A DNA stretch of 64,000 bases from assembly GCA_964651785.1 (NCBI GenBank), contig CAZYWJ010000005.1:1-64000 (forward strand). Direction: 5' to 3'. The first letter of the stretch is position 1, and every line of letters starts with the position of its first letter. The translations under genes and the position numbers were made by a program. The notes beneath the pieces are model-generated. The model searched no databases and had not been told where the DNA came from. It saw nothing but the letters and a program-made list of their open reading frames with translations. This DNA is from JAKVAV01 sp964651785. Its GTDB lineage: Bacteria; Bacteroidota; Bacteroidia; Flavobacteriales_D; Cryomorphaceae. This document shows, piece by piece, positions 17,048-27,100 of the stretch.

Positions 17048-17965
17048 ATGATGCACGGAACCCACAACGCCATTGCAGACCCTCGAAACGATCAGGTTAA
17101 GATTTACATCAACGGTGACTTATTGCCCCGACAGGAAGCCAAAATTTCGGTTTTCGATAGTGGCTATTTGGTCGGTGATGGTGTATGGGAAGGAATAAGA
17201 CTCCACCATGGTAAACTCGTTTTCATCAATGATCATCTCAATCGATTATGGGATGGAGCGGCATCCATAGGAATGAATCTTCCGTTTTCGCGGGAAGAGT
17301 TGATTGAGAAAATTCAGGTAACGCTGGATGCAAACGAAATGGAAGACGAGGTACACGTGCGTGTGATGGTGACTCGTGGCATCAAAAAGACTCCTTCCCA
17401 AGATCCACGTTTAACCGTTTCAGGCCCCAATCCGGTGATCATTGCCGAACACAAAAAAGCTTCCGAAGAGACACGTGAAAAAGGGATCACCCTTTTTACT
17501 TCTACGATTCGTCGCGGCTCACCTGATTACCTCGATCCCCGACTGAATTGTCACAGCAAACTCCACGAAGTTCAAGCGCTGATACAAGCTTTGGAGGCGG
17601 GGGCAGATGAAGCATTGATGTTGGATGTTCGCGGATTTGTGTCGACTTGCAACGCCACAAATTTCTTTATCGTGAAAAAAGACGAAGTGTGGACTTCCAC
17701 CGGTCAATATTGCATGAACGGTATAACCAGAGCCAAAGTCATCGAGGTTTGCGAGCAGAACGGAATCACATGTCGACAGAAGGACTTTTCGCTTTTTGAT
17801 GTTTACGGCGCCGATGAAGCTTTCGTAACGGGAACTTTTGGCGGACTCACCCCGGTGACCAAAATTGACGGTAGAATAATCGGCGAGGGAATTTATGGAT
17901 CAATGACGCGGAGACTACAACAGTTCTATCTTGCACTCATCAAAAAGGAAGCAAGCAATGACTGA
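17048..17965 (+). CDS. Class IV aminotransferase (branched-chain/D-amino-acid aminotransferase fold), divergent subfamily
   Basis: 305 aa. Fold-type IV PLP enzyme with INGDLLPRQEAKISVFDSGYLVGDGVWEG at the N-terminus, the PLP lysine in N-C-H-S-K-L-H-E (Lys of the class), ADEALMLD and the phosphate-binding GITRAKVIEVC and GTFGGLTPV loops. The usual Glu of the (V/L)-x-E-x-x-x-x-N-x-F segment that contacts the pyridine nitrogen is Thr here (FVSTCNATNFFIV). That is a real difference from canonical IlvE or Dat, so the reaction should not be assumed. The next gene, a sulfotransferase-like protein, overlaps it by 8 nt, pointing to a joint function. Confidence 0.8.
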   Translation: MMHGTHNAIADPRNDQVKIYINGDLLPRQEAKISVFDSGYLVGDGVWEGIRLHHGKLVFINDHLNRLWDGAASIGMNLPFSREELIEKIQVTLDANEMEDEVHVRVMVTRGIKKTPSQDPRLTVSGPNPVIIAEHKKASEETREKGITLFTSTIRRGSPDYLDPRLNCHSKLHEVQALIQALEAGADEALMLDVRGFVSTCNATNFFIVKKDEVWTSTGQYCMNGITRAKVIEVCEQNGITCRQKDFSLFDVYGADEAFVTGTFGGLTPVTKIDGRIIGEGIYGSMTRRLQQFYLALIKKEASND

Positions 17966-18692
17966 AAATACGAAGCGAATCTGTCTTTGGTCGGGACCAA
18001 GAAATGTTTCCACGGCGCTGATGTACTCATTTGCTCAGCGCAGCGATACCAAGGTTTTTGATGAGCCATTGTATGCGCACTACCTCCGCCATACCAACGC
18101 ACACGAGTACCACCCCGGTGCGGAGGAAATTCTCGCCACCATGGAGAACGACGGAGAAAAAGTAGTGGAGATGATGATGGGACCACATGAAAAACCCGTC
18201 GTTTTCTTCAAACACATGACGCACCACCTGTACGATATTAATCTCGACTTTTTAAAGGACTGTACCAATGTGGTCCTCACGCGTGATCCGCGAGAGATGT
18301 TGGTTTCATTCCATAAAGTCATACCCAATCCCACTATGGAGGATGTAGGCTACGAGGCTCACCTCATGCTTTTGGATCATTTGGAGCGAATCGGTGAAAA
18401 GGCCATCGTTTTAGATTCAAAAGAGATTCTCCTTGATCCGAAGAAAACGCTCACTGCTTTTTGCGAAGCAATCGGAATACCCTTTGAAGAGTCAATGCTT
18501 TCTTGGAAAGCGGGACCCTTGCCGGAAGACGGAATCTGGGCGAAGCACTGGTACGGAAACGTTCACAAGTCTCAAGGATTTCAGCCTCATCGCGAGAAAA
18601 ACGAGGAATTTCCGGAAAGCCTGAAAAGCCTTCTGGAAAAATGTGAAATTCTGTATAATAAAATTCTCGAATCGTCTTCAATAAAAAATTAA
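17958..18692 (+). CDS. Sulfotransferase-family protein coupled to the aminotransferase
   Basis: 244 aa from the ATG at 17958, 5 nt before the aminotransferase stop; the longer ORF from 17931 is less likely. The N-terminal L-W-S-G-P-R-N-V-S-T-A-L-M is the 5'-phosphosulfate-binding loop of PAPS sulfotransferases, and V-V-L-T-R-D-P-R-E-M-L-V-S is the 3'-phosphate motif. The rest (FFKHMTHHL, LDSKEILLDPKKTLTAFCEAIGIPF) follows the family. No signal peptide, so cytosolic. This sulfotransferase plus class-IV aminotransferase arrangement recurs in bacteria and suggests a sulfated amine/amino-acid product; that is inference. Confidence 0.8.
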   Translation: MTENTKRICLWSGPRNVSTALMYSFAQRSDTKVFDEPLYAHYLRHTNAHEYHPGAEEILATMENDGEKVVEMMMGPHEKPVVFFKHMTHHLYDINLDFLKDCTNVVLTRDPREMLVSFHKVIPNPTMEDVGYEAHLMLLDHLERIGEKAIVLDSKEILLDPKKTLTAFCEAIGIPFEESMLSWKAGPLPEDGIWAKHWYGNVHKSQGFQPHREKNEEFPESLKSLLEKCEILYNKILESSSIKN

Positions 18693-18740
18693 CCGTGGCG
18701 TAATTAAAATCGGCGGGTGATTCAATTAATCGACTTCGCT

Positions 18741-18748
18741 TACTTTCG
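18741..18748 (+). promoter_or_regulatory. Putative -7 promoter element (TACTTTCG)
   Basis: Agrees with TAnnTTYG and lies 20 nt before the ATG of the ZIP-like gene. There is no obvious -33 box. Confidence 0.35.
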
Positions 18749-18768
18749 TAAAAAATCACTTGGCATAA

Positions 18769-19476
18769 ATGCTGACTAAGCTCATACTCTTTTCAGGCAT
18801 CGCCGGAATAACCGTTTTTATCGGTGGTCTTCTGGCCAATTTCTTTGACCATCATACGGACGATACTCCGGTAAAGTATACCGTTATTCATACGTTGATG
18901 TCTTTCGGAGCGGGTATTCTTCTTTCAGCGGTAGCGTTGGTTCTCGTACCCAAAAGCATGGATGCACTGGACTGGCCCTTGCTGACCTTTGCCTTTGCTT
19001 CAGGTACGTTGCTTTTCATGTGGCTCGATAAGTACTTGTCAAAAACAGGGGGTCAGATGGCCACACTGGTAGCCATGCTTGCCGATTTTATTCCCGAGTC
19101 CATTGCTCTGGGTTCTTTATTTGCCGCTGACCAAAGCACCGCATATCTTCTTTCGGTTTTTATCGGATTGCAAAATCTCCCCGAATCCTTCAATTCTTTT
19201 CGTGACTTAGTGAGAAGTGGCTTTTCCGTAAAGAAGACTTTGGTGATCTTTTTCTTCCTGAGTTTTTTCGGAATCGGAGGGGCCTTGCTCGGTCACTTCT
19301 TCCTATCGGATAGTCCCGAAATTACCGCGGTCTTGATGAGTTTTGCCTCGGGTGGAATTCTGTACTTGTTAGTGCGAGATTTAATTCCCGAGAGTTTTGA
19401 GAAAAAGAGTCATTTCGCATCTACCGGCGCGTGTCTGGGTTTTTTGGTGGGAATTATCGGAGACAAACTGATTTGA
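18769..19476 (+). CDS. ZIP-family-like membrane permease, divergent metal-binding helices
   Basis: 235 aa with seven to eight predicted transmembrane helices: first helix LILFSGIAGITVFIGGLLAN, then LMSFGAGILLSAVALVLVPKSM, as in ZIP/GufA transporters. The metal-binding helices IV and V normally carry H-N-x-P-E-G and H-x-x-P-E-G. Here they read A-D-F-I-P-E-S and L-Q-N-L-P-E-S, so the Pro-Glu pairs are kept but both histidines are lost (Asp and Gln in their place). Divalent-cation transport is possible but the ion is uncertain. A His-rich segment (FDHHTDD) lies in the first loop. Single gene. Confidence 0.75.
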   Translation: MLTKLILFSGIAGITVFIGGLLANFFDHHTDDTPVKYTVIHTLMSFGAGILLSAVALVLVPKSMDALDWPLLTFAFASGTLLFMWLDKYLSKTGGQMATLVAMLADFIPESIALGSLFAADQSTAYLLSVFIGLQNLPESFNSFRDLVRSGFSVKKTLVIFFFLSFFGIGGALLGHFFLSDSPEITAVLMSFASGGILYLLVRDLIPESFEKKSHFASTGACLGFLVGIIGDKLI

Positions 19477-19577
19477 ATCCGGAAGTATCCGAAAATCATT
19501 AGGATTCCCACAAATCAAATCTTTCGTTTTTAGGACTCATCTTTGTAATTCTACCTTACGGAAAAACCTAATGAACC

Positions 19578-21020
19578 ATGAAAAATCTCTACTTACTTTT
19601 TATCACTTTATTAATTACACCAATGCTCTTCGGACAGTTCGGCTCCGATCGGTTTTATCGCCATGCCAATAAGACCATCAATCTTTCCATGCAATCGGCT
19701 ACATTTGACGGGGACTCTGTTTTTGTCCCTTATAATCATTGGCTTAAAGCCGGCGATGAATGTTTTCGCCCTGATGTAAGGTCGGTTCTCGGTTCGGAGA
19801 TACGCGTTTCGCCTGAAGGGATCTACGAATTTGTGTTGTCAGACGAGGAATCAGTAATTATGGACTCTAATGGTGAATCGGATGCGACTTGGATAGCATG
19901 GGTTTCGGCATCAGGCGATTCGCTGGTAGAGGCCACGGTAACCGAAGTGATGGAAGATGATCCATTCGGTGAGCCGGAAACGATTCGAACCATTTCACTT
20001 CAGTTAATGGATGACGCGATGAATCCCCTCTCGGGAGAAGTGAATGCTTACACCTTTCAATTCGGAAGTCAATCAGGCTTGATTTCCTTCCCCGCATTGT
20101 TGAATTTCCCCGAATTTGTATTAACTCCTTTTCTTGAAGACTTTCAGCTTGAGTTGATAATCGAGGAAAACGATCAGGAATTCAAAGGCCTGACCAAATT
20201 TGATGTTTACGACTTTCAGCCCGGTGATCAGATTCATATTGAAGAAGGGTCAAATTCATTTGGCGAAACATCCATCAATCAATACAAGCATATTGTATTG
20301 AGTCGATTCGATTATCCCGATGAAGGCATGCCCGTAGATTCGATCGTTTATACCATTGAAGTTCAACGATGGACCTATTCGGGACCTCTTGGTGAGGCCG
20401 ATCCGCAGCCTGCTGATACCAGCATCATCGACATGAGAATAGAACCTGATTCAATTTTTGATTTACCTGCCGGAACTGCTTTAGTGGAAGAAGGGACGGC
20501 AGGAGCATTTAATTGGCTGAGTGCATCGGAATTTGCCCTTTCAAAAAATCGCTATTATGCTGGACCAATTTTTTCTGCAAATTCACAAGCCGGAGAGAAC
20601 TGTTTCGGAGAAATATTAGATTGGGGTTGCAATTTTGCCAAAGAAGTGTTTATAGAAAATCTAGGAGGACCCTATTATGATTGTCAATCTTCCATAACTG
20701 TCCGAAATTACCGAAAACTTCTCTACTACAACACCGATGCGGGTGAGTGGGGCGAGCCGCTTTCTACCCGCGATTTGCGCGTTTCTTCTTCGCAGTTTTC
20801 GCTGTATCCGAATCCAACAAAAAGCGAGTTTACCATACAAAGTGAGCTGAGCACCGCCATTCAGCGTATCGAAGTCTACGATTTACAAGGACGAATGATC
20901 AGGAGTTTTTCGCCTTCCGGCAATAGGTACTCCGTCGAAAATCTCAAAAGCGGAATGTATCGATTGCTGATTCGACTGGAAGACGATCGGTTCGGCAGTT
21001 TGCCTTTGATGGTAAACTAG
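19578..21020 (+). CDS. Secreted protein with T9SS type A C-terminal sorting domain
   Basis: 480 aa. Signal peptide MKNLYLLFITLLITPMLFGQ. The long central part (~25-395) is rich in Asp/Glu and beta-strand-like segments with no domain I recognise. The C-terminal ~75 residues are a sorting domain: FSLYPNPTKSEFTI, IQRIEVYDLQGRMIRSF, LKSGMYRLLIRLED. It is therefore exported and probably surface-attached through T9SS. A bidirectional terminator separates it from the convergent gene. Confidence 0.8.
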   Translation: MKNLYLLFITLLITPMLFGQFGSDRFYRHANKTINLSMQSATFDGDSVFVPYNHWLKAGDECFRPDVRSVLGSEIRVSPEGIYEFVLSDEESVIMDSNGESDATWIAWVSASGDSLVEATVTEVMEDDPFGEPETIRTISLQLMDDAMNPLSGEVNAYTFQFGSQSGLISFPALLNFPEFVLTPFLEDFQLELIIEENDQEFKGLTKFDVYDFQPGDQIHIEEGSNSFGETSINQYKHIVLSRFDYPDEGMPVDSIVYTIEVQRWTYSGPLGEADPQPADTSIIDMRIEPDSIFDLPAGTALVEEGTAGAFNWLSASEFALSKNRYYAGPIFSANSQAGENCFGEILDWGCNFAKEVFIENLGGPYYDCQSSITVRNYRKLLYYNTDAGEWGEPLSTRDLRVSSSQFSLYPNPTKSEFTIQSELSTAIQRIEVYDLQGRMIRSFSPSGNRYSVENLKSGMYRLLIRLEDDRFGSLPLMVN

Positions 21021-21040
21021 AACTTCACAATAATGCAAAA

Positions 21041-21075
21041 GAAAAGCGTGAGGATTTTTCCTCACGCTTTTTTTA
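21041..21075. terminator. Bidirectional Rho-independent terminator
   Basis: AAAAGCGTGAGG pairs perfectly with CCTCACGCTTTT around a 6-nt loop, with a T-run on the plus strand and an A-run at the 5' side. It serves both convergent T9SS genes. Confidence 0.85.
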
Positions 21076-21097
21076 ATGCCTTGATAAAAGGCGTGTT

Positions 21098-22099
21098 TTA
21101 TTTTGTGAAGTGCTTCGTGGCGACTCCTTCTTCCGTCTGCACTTGAAGTGAATAAAAACCTGCAGGCAGATCAGACACGTCAAAACGAGTAACTTGAGCC
21201 ATTCCCTGACGGAATTCTTTGATCACAGCTCCGCGAACATCAAAAATTCGAACCGTGGCTGCTCCCGTCGGGTTATCTCCCAGATCGAGATTTATGAAGT
21301 CAACGGCCGGAACGGGATACAGATTTATACCCTCAAGCGTGTTGTATTCAGCTATGGAAAGAGGAGCGCCTGATACGTATCTCGACCCTTCGTTTACCAC
21401 TATACCTTGAACGGATTGTTCGAATGTGGTGAATACGGGAATCGGGTATCCATCTATGATCCATAGGTATGATTCGATTTGACTTACTGTTGTTATCGGC
21501 TCCCCAATACCAAGATCGATGGTAGATTCAGTAATTTCTACCGAATGAAGTCTGAGGGCATTTTCATAGGTGCCGGCGGGAGTTGCTACGGTGCCATAGC
21601 CATCAACGTCTACCGTAAAATCTGACTCATTGGTCGTAATAATCGGTCCTGAGTTATTGGTAAATACTGCTATATCTGAGTAAGTGTCCAAATAGGTTAT
21701 CGGCGTAATCAAGTCTTGTCGAGGGTCGGAATATGGCTGAGAACCTACACCGGATATTTCAAGACCTAAAGTATATACACCATCGGATGCGAATTGATAA
21801 TAAACGTAAGTAGTGCCTTGCGGATCTGGGATAACTCCTGCCAAGTCGGCTTCCGGATAATTACTGCCAAAAGGGGTGTTAGAAGGTTCTGCAAATGAAG
21901 TTTCTTGCGATTGAACGGGCACCACCGTTGAAAAGTCCCAGTATTGATTTTCCCCGCCGGCTCCTTCTTCGACTCCCTCGCCTATGTGAAATGTCGGAGT
22001 GTTGTTCAACAAAGTCGGATCATACTGAAAATTTAGAACAGGTTGAGCCATAAGGCCGGTAGTGGCTAACAAGCCAATGAAAAGTAGAGTTTTCTTCAT
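21098..22099 (-). CDS. Secreted protein with T9SS type A C-terminal sorting domain
   Basis: 333 aa. Signal peptide MKKTLLFIGLLATTGLMAQ. The body (residues 20-255) has GGENQYWDFSTVVPV and GTYENALRLHSVEI segments, as in a common Bacteroidota secreted family of unknown function that precedes a sorting domain. The C-terminus is LEGINLYPVPAVDFINLDL ... AATVRIFDVRGAVIKEF ... LPAGFYSLQVQTEEG, a T9SS type A domain. Convergent with the previous T9SS gene. Confidence 0.8.
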   Translation of the reverse strand: MKKTLLFIGLLATTGLMAQPVLNFQYDPTLLNNTPTFHIGEGVEEGAGGENQYWDFSTVVPVQSQETSFAEPSNTPFGSNYPEADLAGVIPDPQGTTYVYYQFASDGVYTLGLEISGVGSQPYSDPRQDLITPITYLDTYSDIAVFTNNSGPIITTNESDFTVDVDGYGTVATPAGTYENALRLHSVEITESTIDLGIGEPITTVSQIESYLWIIDGYPIPVFTTFEQSVQGIVVNEGSRYVSGAPLSIAEYNTLEGINLYPVPAVDFINLDLGDNPTGAATVRIFDVRGAVIKEFRQGMAQVTRFDVSDLPAGFYSLQVQTEEGVATKHFTK

Positions 22100-22283
22100 A
22101 GTTAAATAGTTAAGTAGATAAATAAATTTCAGCCTTGCAGTTGAAGCTTTACCGAATAATTAGCTTTCATCGCAATTGAAGCGATAAATATACCATCAAA
22201 AATTAAATCTGACCATGATTTTTATCATTCTGAATTAGCTGTTTCAGACCTAAATTTAAATCAGATCCTTTAAAATAATAGTC

Positions 22284-22793
22284 ATGAAAACTTCCGTCAT
22301 TTCTTTAATGCTGATTGTTGTTGCAGGGGCTTTTTTCTCCTGTGGCAATAACCCGACTCCCGTTCAGGAAGAATACGAGTATTGGTTGGCAAAACACGAC
22401 AGCAGCCATCGATATCACAAACTGGTGTACGACAGACATAAAACAATGCTCATTAATCACGAAGAATTGGAGAATTTCCTGCAATCGCAAGAAAACCCCG
22501 ATACGGCTCTGCTGAATGATATCGCTCGCCACACGCAGTTTTATCGTGAGCACGAAAACATCATGCGCAATCACTCCAAGATTATGAAAGATCACGAGGC
22601 ATTCAAAGCACGATACGACAAGGAAAAAATCTCAGAGGAGGAACTTCGAGCGAAGCTGGATTCCATGAAGCATGATCACGATCACATGGATATTGATCAC
22701 GACTACGTCTTGGAGATGACCACTGAGATCAGATCGGAGCATAATGAGATGCGCCGACGGCTGAACGAGTCTTTACAGAAGAAGAAGCGCTAA
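22284..22793 (+). CDS. His-rich helical lipoprotein (possible metal-binding)
   Basis: 169 aa. Lipobox FFSC (Cys20). The mature protein is nearly all helical with 20 or so histidines spaced along the helices (KHDSSHRYHKL, YREHENIMRNHSKIMKDHE, KHDHDHMDIDHDYVLEM). This composition suggests metal binding, but no family is recognised. Its last codons overlap the end of the convergent RND outer-membrane gene by 4 bp. A decayed relative with the same H-E-x-M pattern lies at 48165-48527. An association with metal efflux is only a suggestion from the neighbouring RND operon, whose pump is of the drug type rather than the heavy-metal type. Confidence 0.7.
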   Translation: MKTSVISLMLIVVAGAFFSCGNNPTPVQEEYEYWLAKHDSSHRYHKLVYDRHKTMLINHEELENFLQSQENPDTALLNDIARHTQFYREHENIMRNHSKIMKDHEAFKARYDKEKISEEELRAKLDSMKHDHDHMDIDHDYVLEMTTEIRSEHNEMRRRLNESLQKKKR

Positions 22794-24199
22794 TTGATTC
22801 TCCAGCCTCCGCCGAGTGCTTTGTACAATCGGGCGTATTCTGCGAGGAGCTGCCGTTTGGTGCCTGCATAATTGAGTTGAGCGTCGAATTTTTGCCGCTG
22901 GGACTCCAGGTATTCTAAGTAGCTGGTTACTCCCTCGCTGTAGCGCGCCTGAGATAATCTTTGCGCATTCGTAGCTGCCTCCACGTGGGCGCGGCGTGCT
23001 TCCAACTCTTCTTCTAAAGTTTTGATGGCTATCAGTACATCCTCTACCTCACGCAAAGCTTCGAGCACCGTACGCTCATAGGCTAACTGCGCTTGAGTGC
23101 GACGGCTCTTTTCGATTTCGGCCACTCGCTTAAAGCGGTTGAAATAAAAGAGCGGGCCCAATAACGACGCTCCCAAATTCCAAGCGGGGCCGGTACTGCC
23201 CAATCCGTCGAGTTCGTTGGCGGCAACACCGAGCAGGCCCGTAATGCTAATGCCAGGCAATCTATTGGCTTGAGCTGCTCCAACCAAGGCATTTTGCGCA
23301 ATCAAGGCTTGTTCGGCAGCGAGCACGTCCGGGCGTCGCGACAAGATGTCCAGAGGTAAACCTTCGGGTAGTTCTGCCGTGACTTCTATTTGGTGAAGTG
23401 GCTTACCGACCAATACTGCTTTCGGGTTTTGGCCCGTCAATACACTTAGCTGGTTTTCCGTTTGCGCCATGAATCGTTTCCAAATCGGGACTTGTGCCTG
23501 AGCAATGGCCAATTGAACTTGGGCCTGATTGACATCAATTTCGGGAATAATCCCCTTCTCAAATCGGAGGTTAATTATGCCCAGCATGCTATCTCTTAAG
23601 GCCACCGTTTGCTCTGATATGGCCAAGCGTGTTTGGTATTCCAATAGCTGAAAATAGAGATCTGCTACCGTAGAAGTCAAACTGATACGAGCTGCTCGGT
23701 ATCCCTCGCTCGAAGCAATCAAATCTGCTCGCGCCGCTTCGTTCAGTCTTCTGAATTTCCCCCAAAAGTCCAATTCCCAATTTACGGCTCCAAAACCGTA
23801 AAAAACATTTTGCTCGGCAGGAAGCACTACCTGCTGAAAGTTTCCGCGGGAAGCTCCTGCCTGATAGCTGATTTCGGGTAGCATTTCCGTTTTTTGGTTT
23901 GATAATACCAATTGGGCCTGAATTACGTTTTCGGCCGCTATGGCCAAGTCCTGATTGTAGGTGAGCGACTTTACCACCAAGGAGTCCAGCACGGGATCGT
24001 TGAAGATGGAGAACCAGTCGTAGTCTGCGGTAGAATCAGCTTCAAGCGTATCCGTTTTTACCAAAAACTCCTCAGGAATATCATCGGTATCAGAAAAGCG
24101 ATAGCCATCGGGAATTTCGATCTCTACACCTTGGTAGTTCTTACCCATTTTACAAGAGGCAATCACCAACACCACGAGTATTAAAGTAAGTCTTCTCAT
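22790..24199 (-). CDS. RND efflux system outer-membrane lipoprotein (TolC/NodT family)
   Basis: 469 aa. Lipobox VIASC (Cys16). The two outer-membrane efflux protein repeats are visible: a helical region with LVVKSLTYNQDLAIAAENV, the YQAGASRGNF strand, NWELDFWGKFRRLNEAARA, then the second half with LLSRRPDVLAAEQALIAQNALVGAAQANRLPGI and YSEGVTSYLEYLESQRQKFDAQLNY. It is the third gene of an operon (adaptor, pump, channel) and overlaps the pump by 4 bp (ATGA). It forms the trimeric exit duct across the outer membrane. Confidence 0.93.
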   Translation of the reverse strand: MRRLTLILVVLVIASCKMGKNYQGVEIEIPDGYRFSDTDDIPEEFLVKTDTLEADSTADYDWFSIFNDPVLDSLVVKSLTYNQDLAIAAENVIQAQLVLSNQKTEMLPEISYQAGASRGNFQQVVLPAEQNVFYGFGAVNWELDFWGKFRRLNEAARADLIASSEGYRAARISLTSTVADLYFQLLEYQTRLAISEQTVALRDSMLGIINLRFEKGIIPEIDVNQAQVQLAIAQAQVPIWKRFMAQTENQLSVLTGQNPKAVLVGKPLHQIEVTAELPEGLPLDILSRRPDVLAAEQALIAQNALVGAAQANRLPGISITGLLGVAANELDGLGSTGPAWNLGASLLGPLFYFNRFKRVAEIEKSRRTQAQLAYERTVLEALREVEDVLIAIKTLEEELEARRAHVEAATNAQRLSQARYSEGVTSYLEYLESQRQKFDAQLNYAGTKRQLLAEYARLYKALGGGWRIN

Positions 24200-27100
24200 G
24201 ACGCTCCTCCCGCTTTTAGCGTTTCTGCATCTCGCTTTTGCTCGTATTTGGCCACTTTTCCGACCAATACAAATAGCATCGGGTAGAATACCACGCCCAA
24301 GGCAGTAGCGATTCCCATTCCGCCCAGTAGGGCCACGCCCATAACCTTTCGCGCTTCGGCACCCGAACCGCTGGCCAAAATCAGCGGAAGTATTCCCAGT
24401 ATGAATGAGAACACCGTCATCAAAATAGGGCGGAAGCGTAGGCGCGCCGCTTCTATGGCTGCTTCCATCAGCGTGAGCCCTTCGTCAAATTTCATCTTGG
24501 CAAACTCGACGATGAGAATGGCATTCTTGGCCGCCATTGCAATAAGCATCACCAAAGAAATCTGAGCGAAGATATTGGTCAGGTAGCTTTCGCTGAAAAG
24601 CCTGAAAAACCAGAGAAATAAGAAGGCTCCGAAGAGCGCGAACGGAGTACCCAGCAGAATGGCAAAGGGCATAGACCAACTCTCGTATTGCGCCGCCAGA
24701 ATAAGGAATACGAACAACAGCGAAAAGGCGAAGACAATCCCCGCTTGTCCCGATGACTTCTTCTCCTGATAGCTCATGGCGTTCCAGGAATAAGTCATGT
24801 CGTCGGGCAGTGTTTCGGCGGCTATTTCTTCCAGCGCATCGAGGGCTTGCGTACTGCTGTACCCTTGAGCGGGCGAGCCCGTGATTTCGGTGCTTCGAAG
24901 CAAGTTGAAGCGGTTGGTGTAGTCGGGGCCCGAAGTATTTTTTACCGTAACGAAGGTGGAAACAGGAACCGATACGCCATCTCTGTTTTTCACATAGAAG
25001 AGCTCAAGACCGTGCTCGTTTTGTCGGTATTCAGGCTCAGCCTGCACGTAAGCTTTGTAGAGTCGTCCGAATCGATTGAAGTCATTCACGTAAGCCCCGC
25101 CCAAAAAAGCGGCGAAGGTGCTGTACACATCCCCGATGGCCACTCCCGATTTTAGGATCTTGTCTGAATTTACCTCCATGCTGCGCTGGGGGACCGTCGC
25201 TTGAAAGGTGGTAAAAGCCGAAGCTATCTCAGGTCTTTTTTGCGCTTCCGCGATAAAGCGGTAAGTGTTTTGGGCCAAATAGGCCGGATCATTTCCGCCG
25301 CGATCTTGCAAAATGAGGCTGAACCCCGAACCATTTCCCAGTCCGGGAATGGCAGGCGGACCGAAGGCCATCGCTTGGGCTTCATTTACATTTTGCGAAA
25401 GCATGATGTTGACCTCTCGCATAATCTCAGCCACCGTCTGTTCCCTGAGATCCCAATTTTTTAATTTGACGAACATAAATCCGGTATTCGGAATCATGGC
25501 TCCCGCCAATAAGCTGAATCCCGCCGCGGTGGTGACGTATTCTACGTCTTCGCGCTCCATAAGCATGTTCTCAACCTTCTTCGCTACGGCGTCGCTGCGC
25601 TGGAGAGAGGCTGCATTGGGGAGTTGCAAGTTCACATAGAAATAGCCCTGATCTTCTTCCGGAAGGAAACCACCCGGAACCAGCGAACCGAAAATACCTG
25701 CGGCAATAGCAGCAATGACAACGTAGATAATTCCCCTTCTGAATTTGCCCGTGACTACGCGGGCCAAGCTTGAATAAGACTCCGTGGTTTTATCAAAGCC
25801 GCGATTAAATTCGGCAAAGAATCGTCCGAGTAAACCTTTCTTCTTTCCTTCTTCGGGAGCCTTTAGCATAAGCGAGCAAAGGGCAGGAGAGAGGCTCAGG
25901 GCATTGATGGAAGAAAATACCACCGACACGGCAATGGTGATGGCAAACTGCTGGTAGAGCTTTCCCGTGATTCCCGCCATGGCAGCAACGGGTACAAATA
26001 CGGCGATCATTACCAAGGTAGTGGCGATTACGGGAGCGGTAACTTCTCGCATGGCTGCAGTAGTGGCCTCTTTCACACCCATGCCTTTTTCCATATTTAC
26101 CTGTACGGCCTCTACCACCACAATGGCATCATCTACCACGATACCGATGGCGAGAACGAGCCCGAGCAGGGAAAGGGTATTGATGGTAAATCCGAGTAAA
26201 GGAAAGAGCATAAACGCCGCAATGAGCGATACGGGAATGGCCAATGTCGGTATCAGCGTGGCACGCCAATCTTGGATGAATAGGAAGACCACCAAAATAA
26301 CCAGTACCAACGCGATGATCAGCGTCTCGATGATTTCGTCGATTCCTGCAGTAATGGGTTCCGTCGCATCGAGTGATACGGTGTATTCTATTCCCTCGGG
26401 AAAGTTTTCGGACATTTTGTCCATTGCAGCAATGACATCCTCGGCGAGCAATACGGCATTAGATCCCGGTGCCTGATAGATGGATAGAATCGCGCATTGA
26501 TTTCCATTGAGGCGTGTAAACGAGTTGTAACTCTCGACGCCGAGTTCTACCCGTGCTATGTCGCCGATCTTCACCTGACTTCCGTCTTTGGCGGATCTCA
26601 CCACAATGTCTTCGAACTCTTGTTCGGTGACCAATCGCTCGGGCAAGCGCACGGTGTAGGTGAATTCCGTGCCTTTCGGGGCGGGCTCAGCGCCAAACTT
26701 ACCACCGGGAGAAATGACATTTTGCTCTCGTATGGCGCTGGTTATTTCGGGAATGGTGATGCCCAGCTTTGCCAAGCGATCGGGCTTTACCCACACACGC
26801 ATGGAGTAATCGCTGGCTCCCAAAACATCTACCCGCCCGATGCCCTTTATTCGCGCCAGCTCATCCTTTACATTGATGATGGCATAGTTTCCCAAGGTGT
26901 TCTGATCGTAGCGCCCATCGGGAGATGTAAGCGAAATCAGCATCAGAATATTGGGCATGGATTTTTGCGTTTTTACGCCTATTCGCTTTACCTCTTCGGG
27001 AAGTTTTGGCGTAGCCGCCGATGAGCGGGTTTGGGTAAAAACCGTATTCATATCGGGGTCGGTGCCCAAATCAAAAGTCACGTCCAAGGCCATGGTGCCG

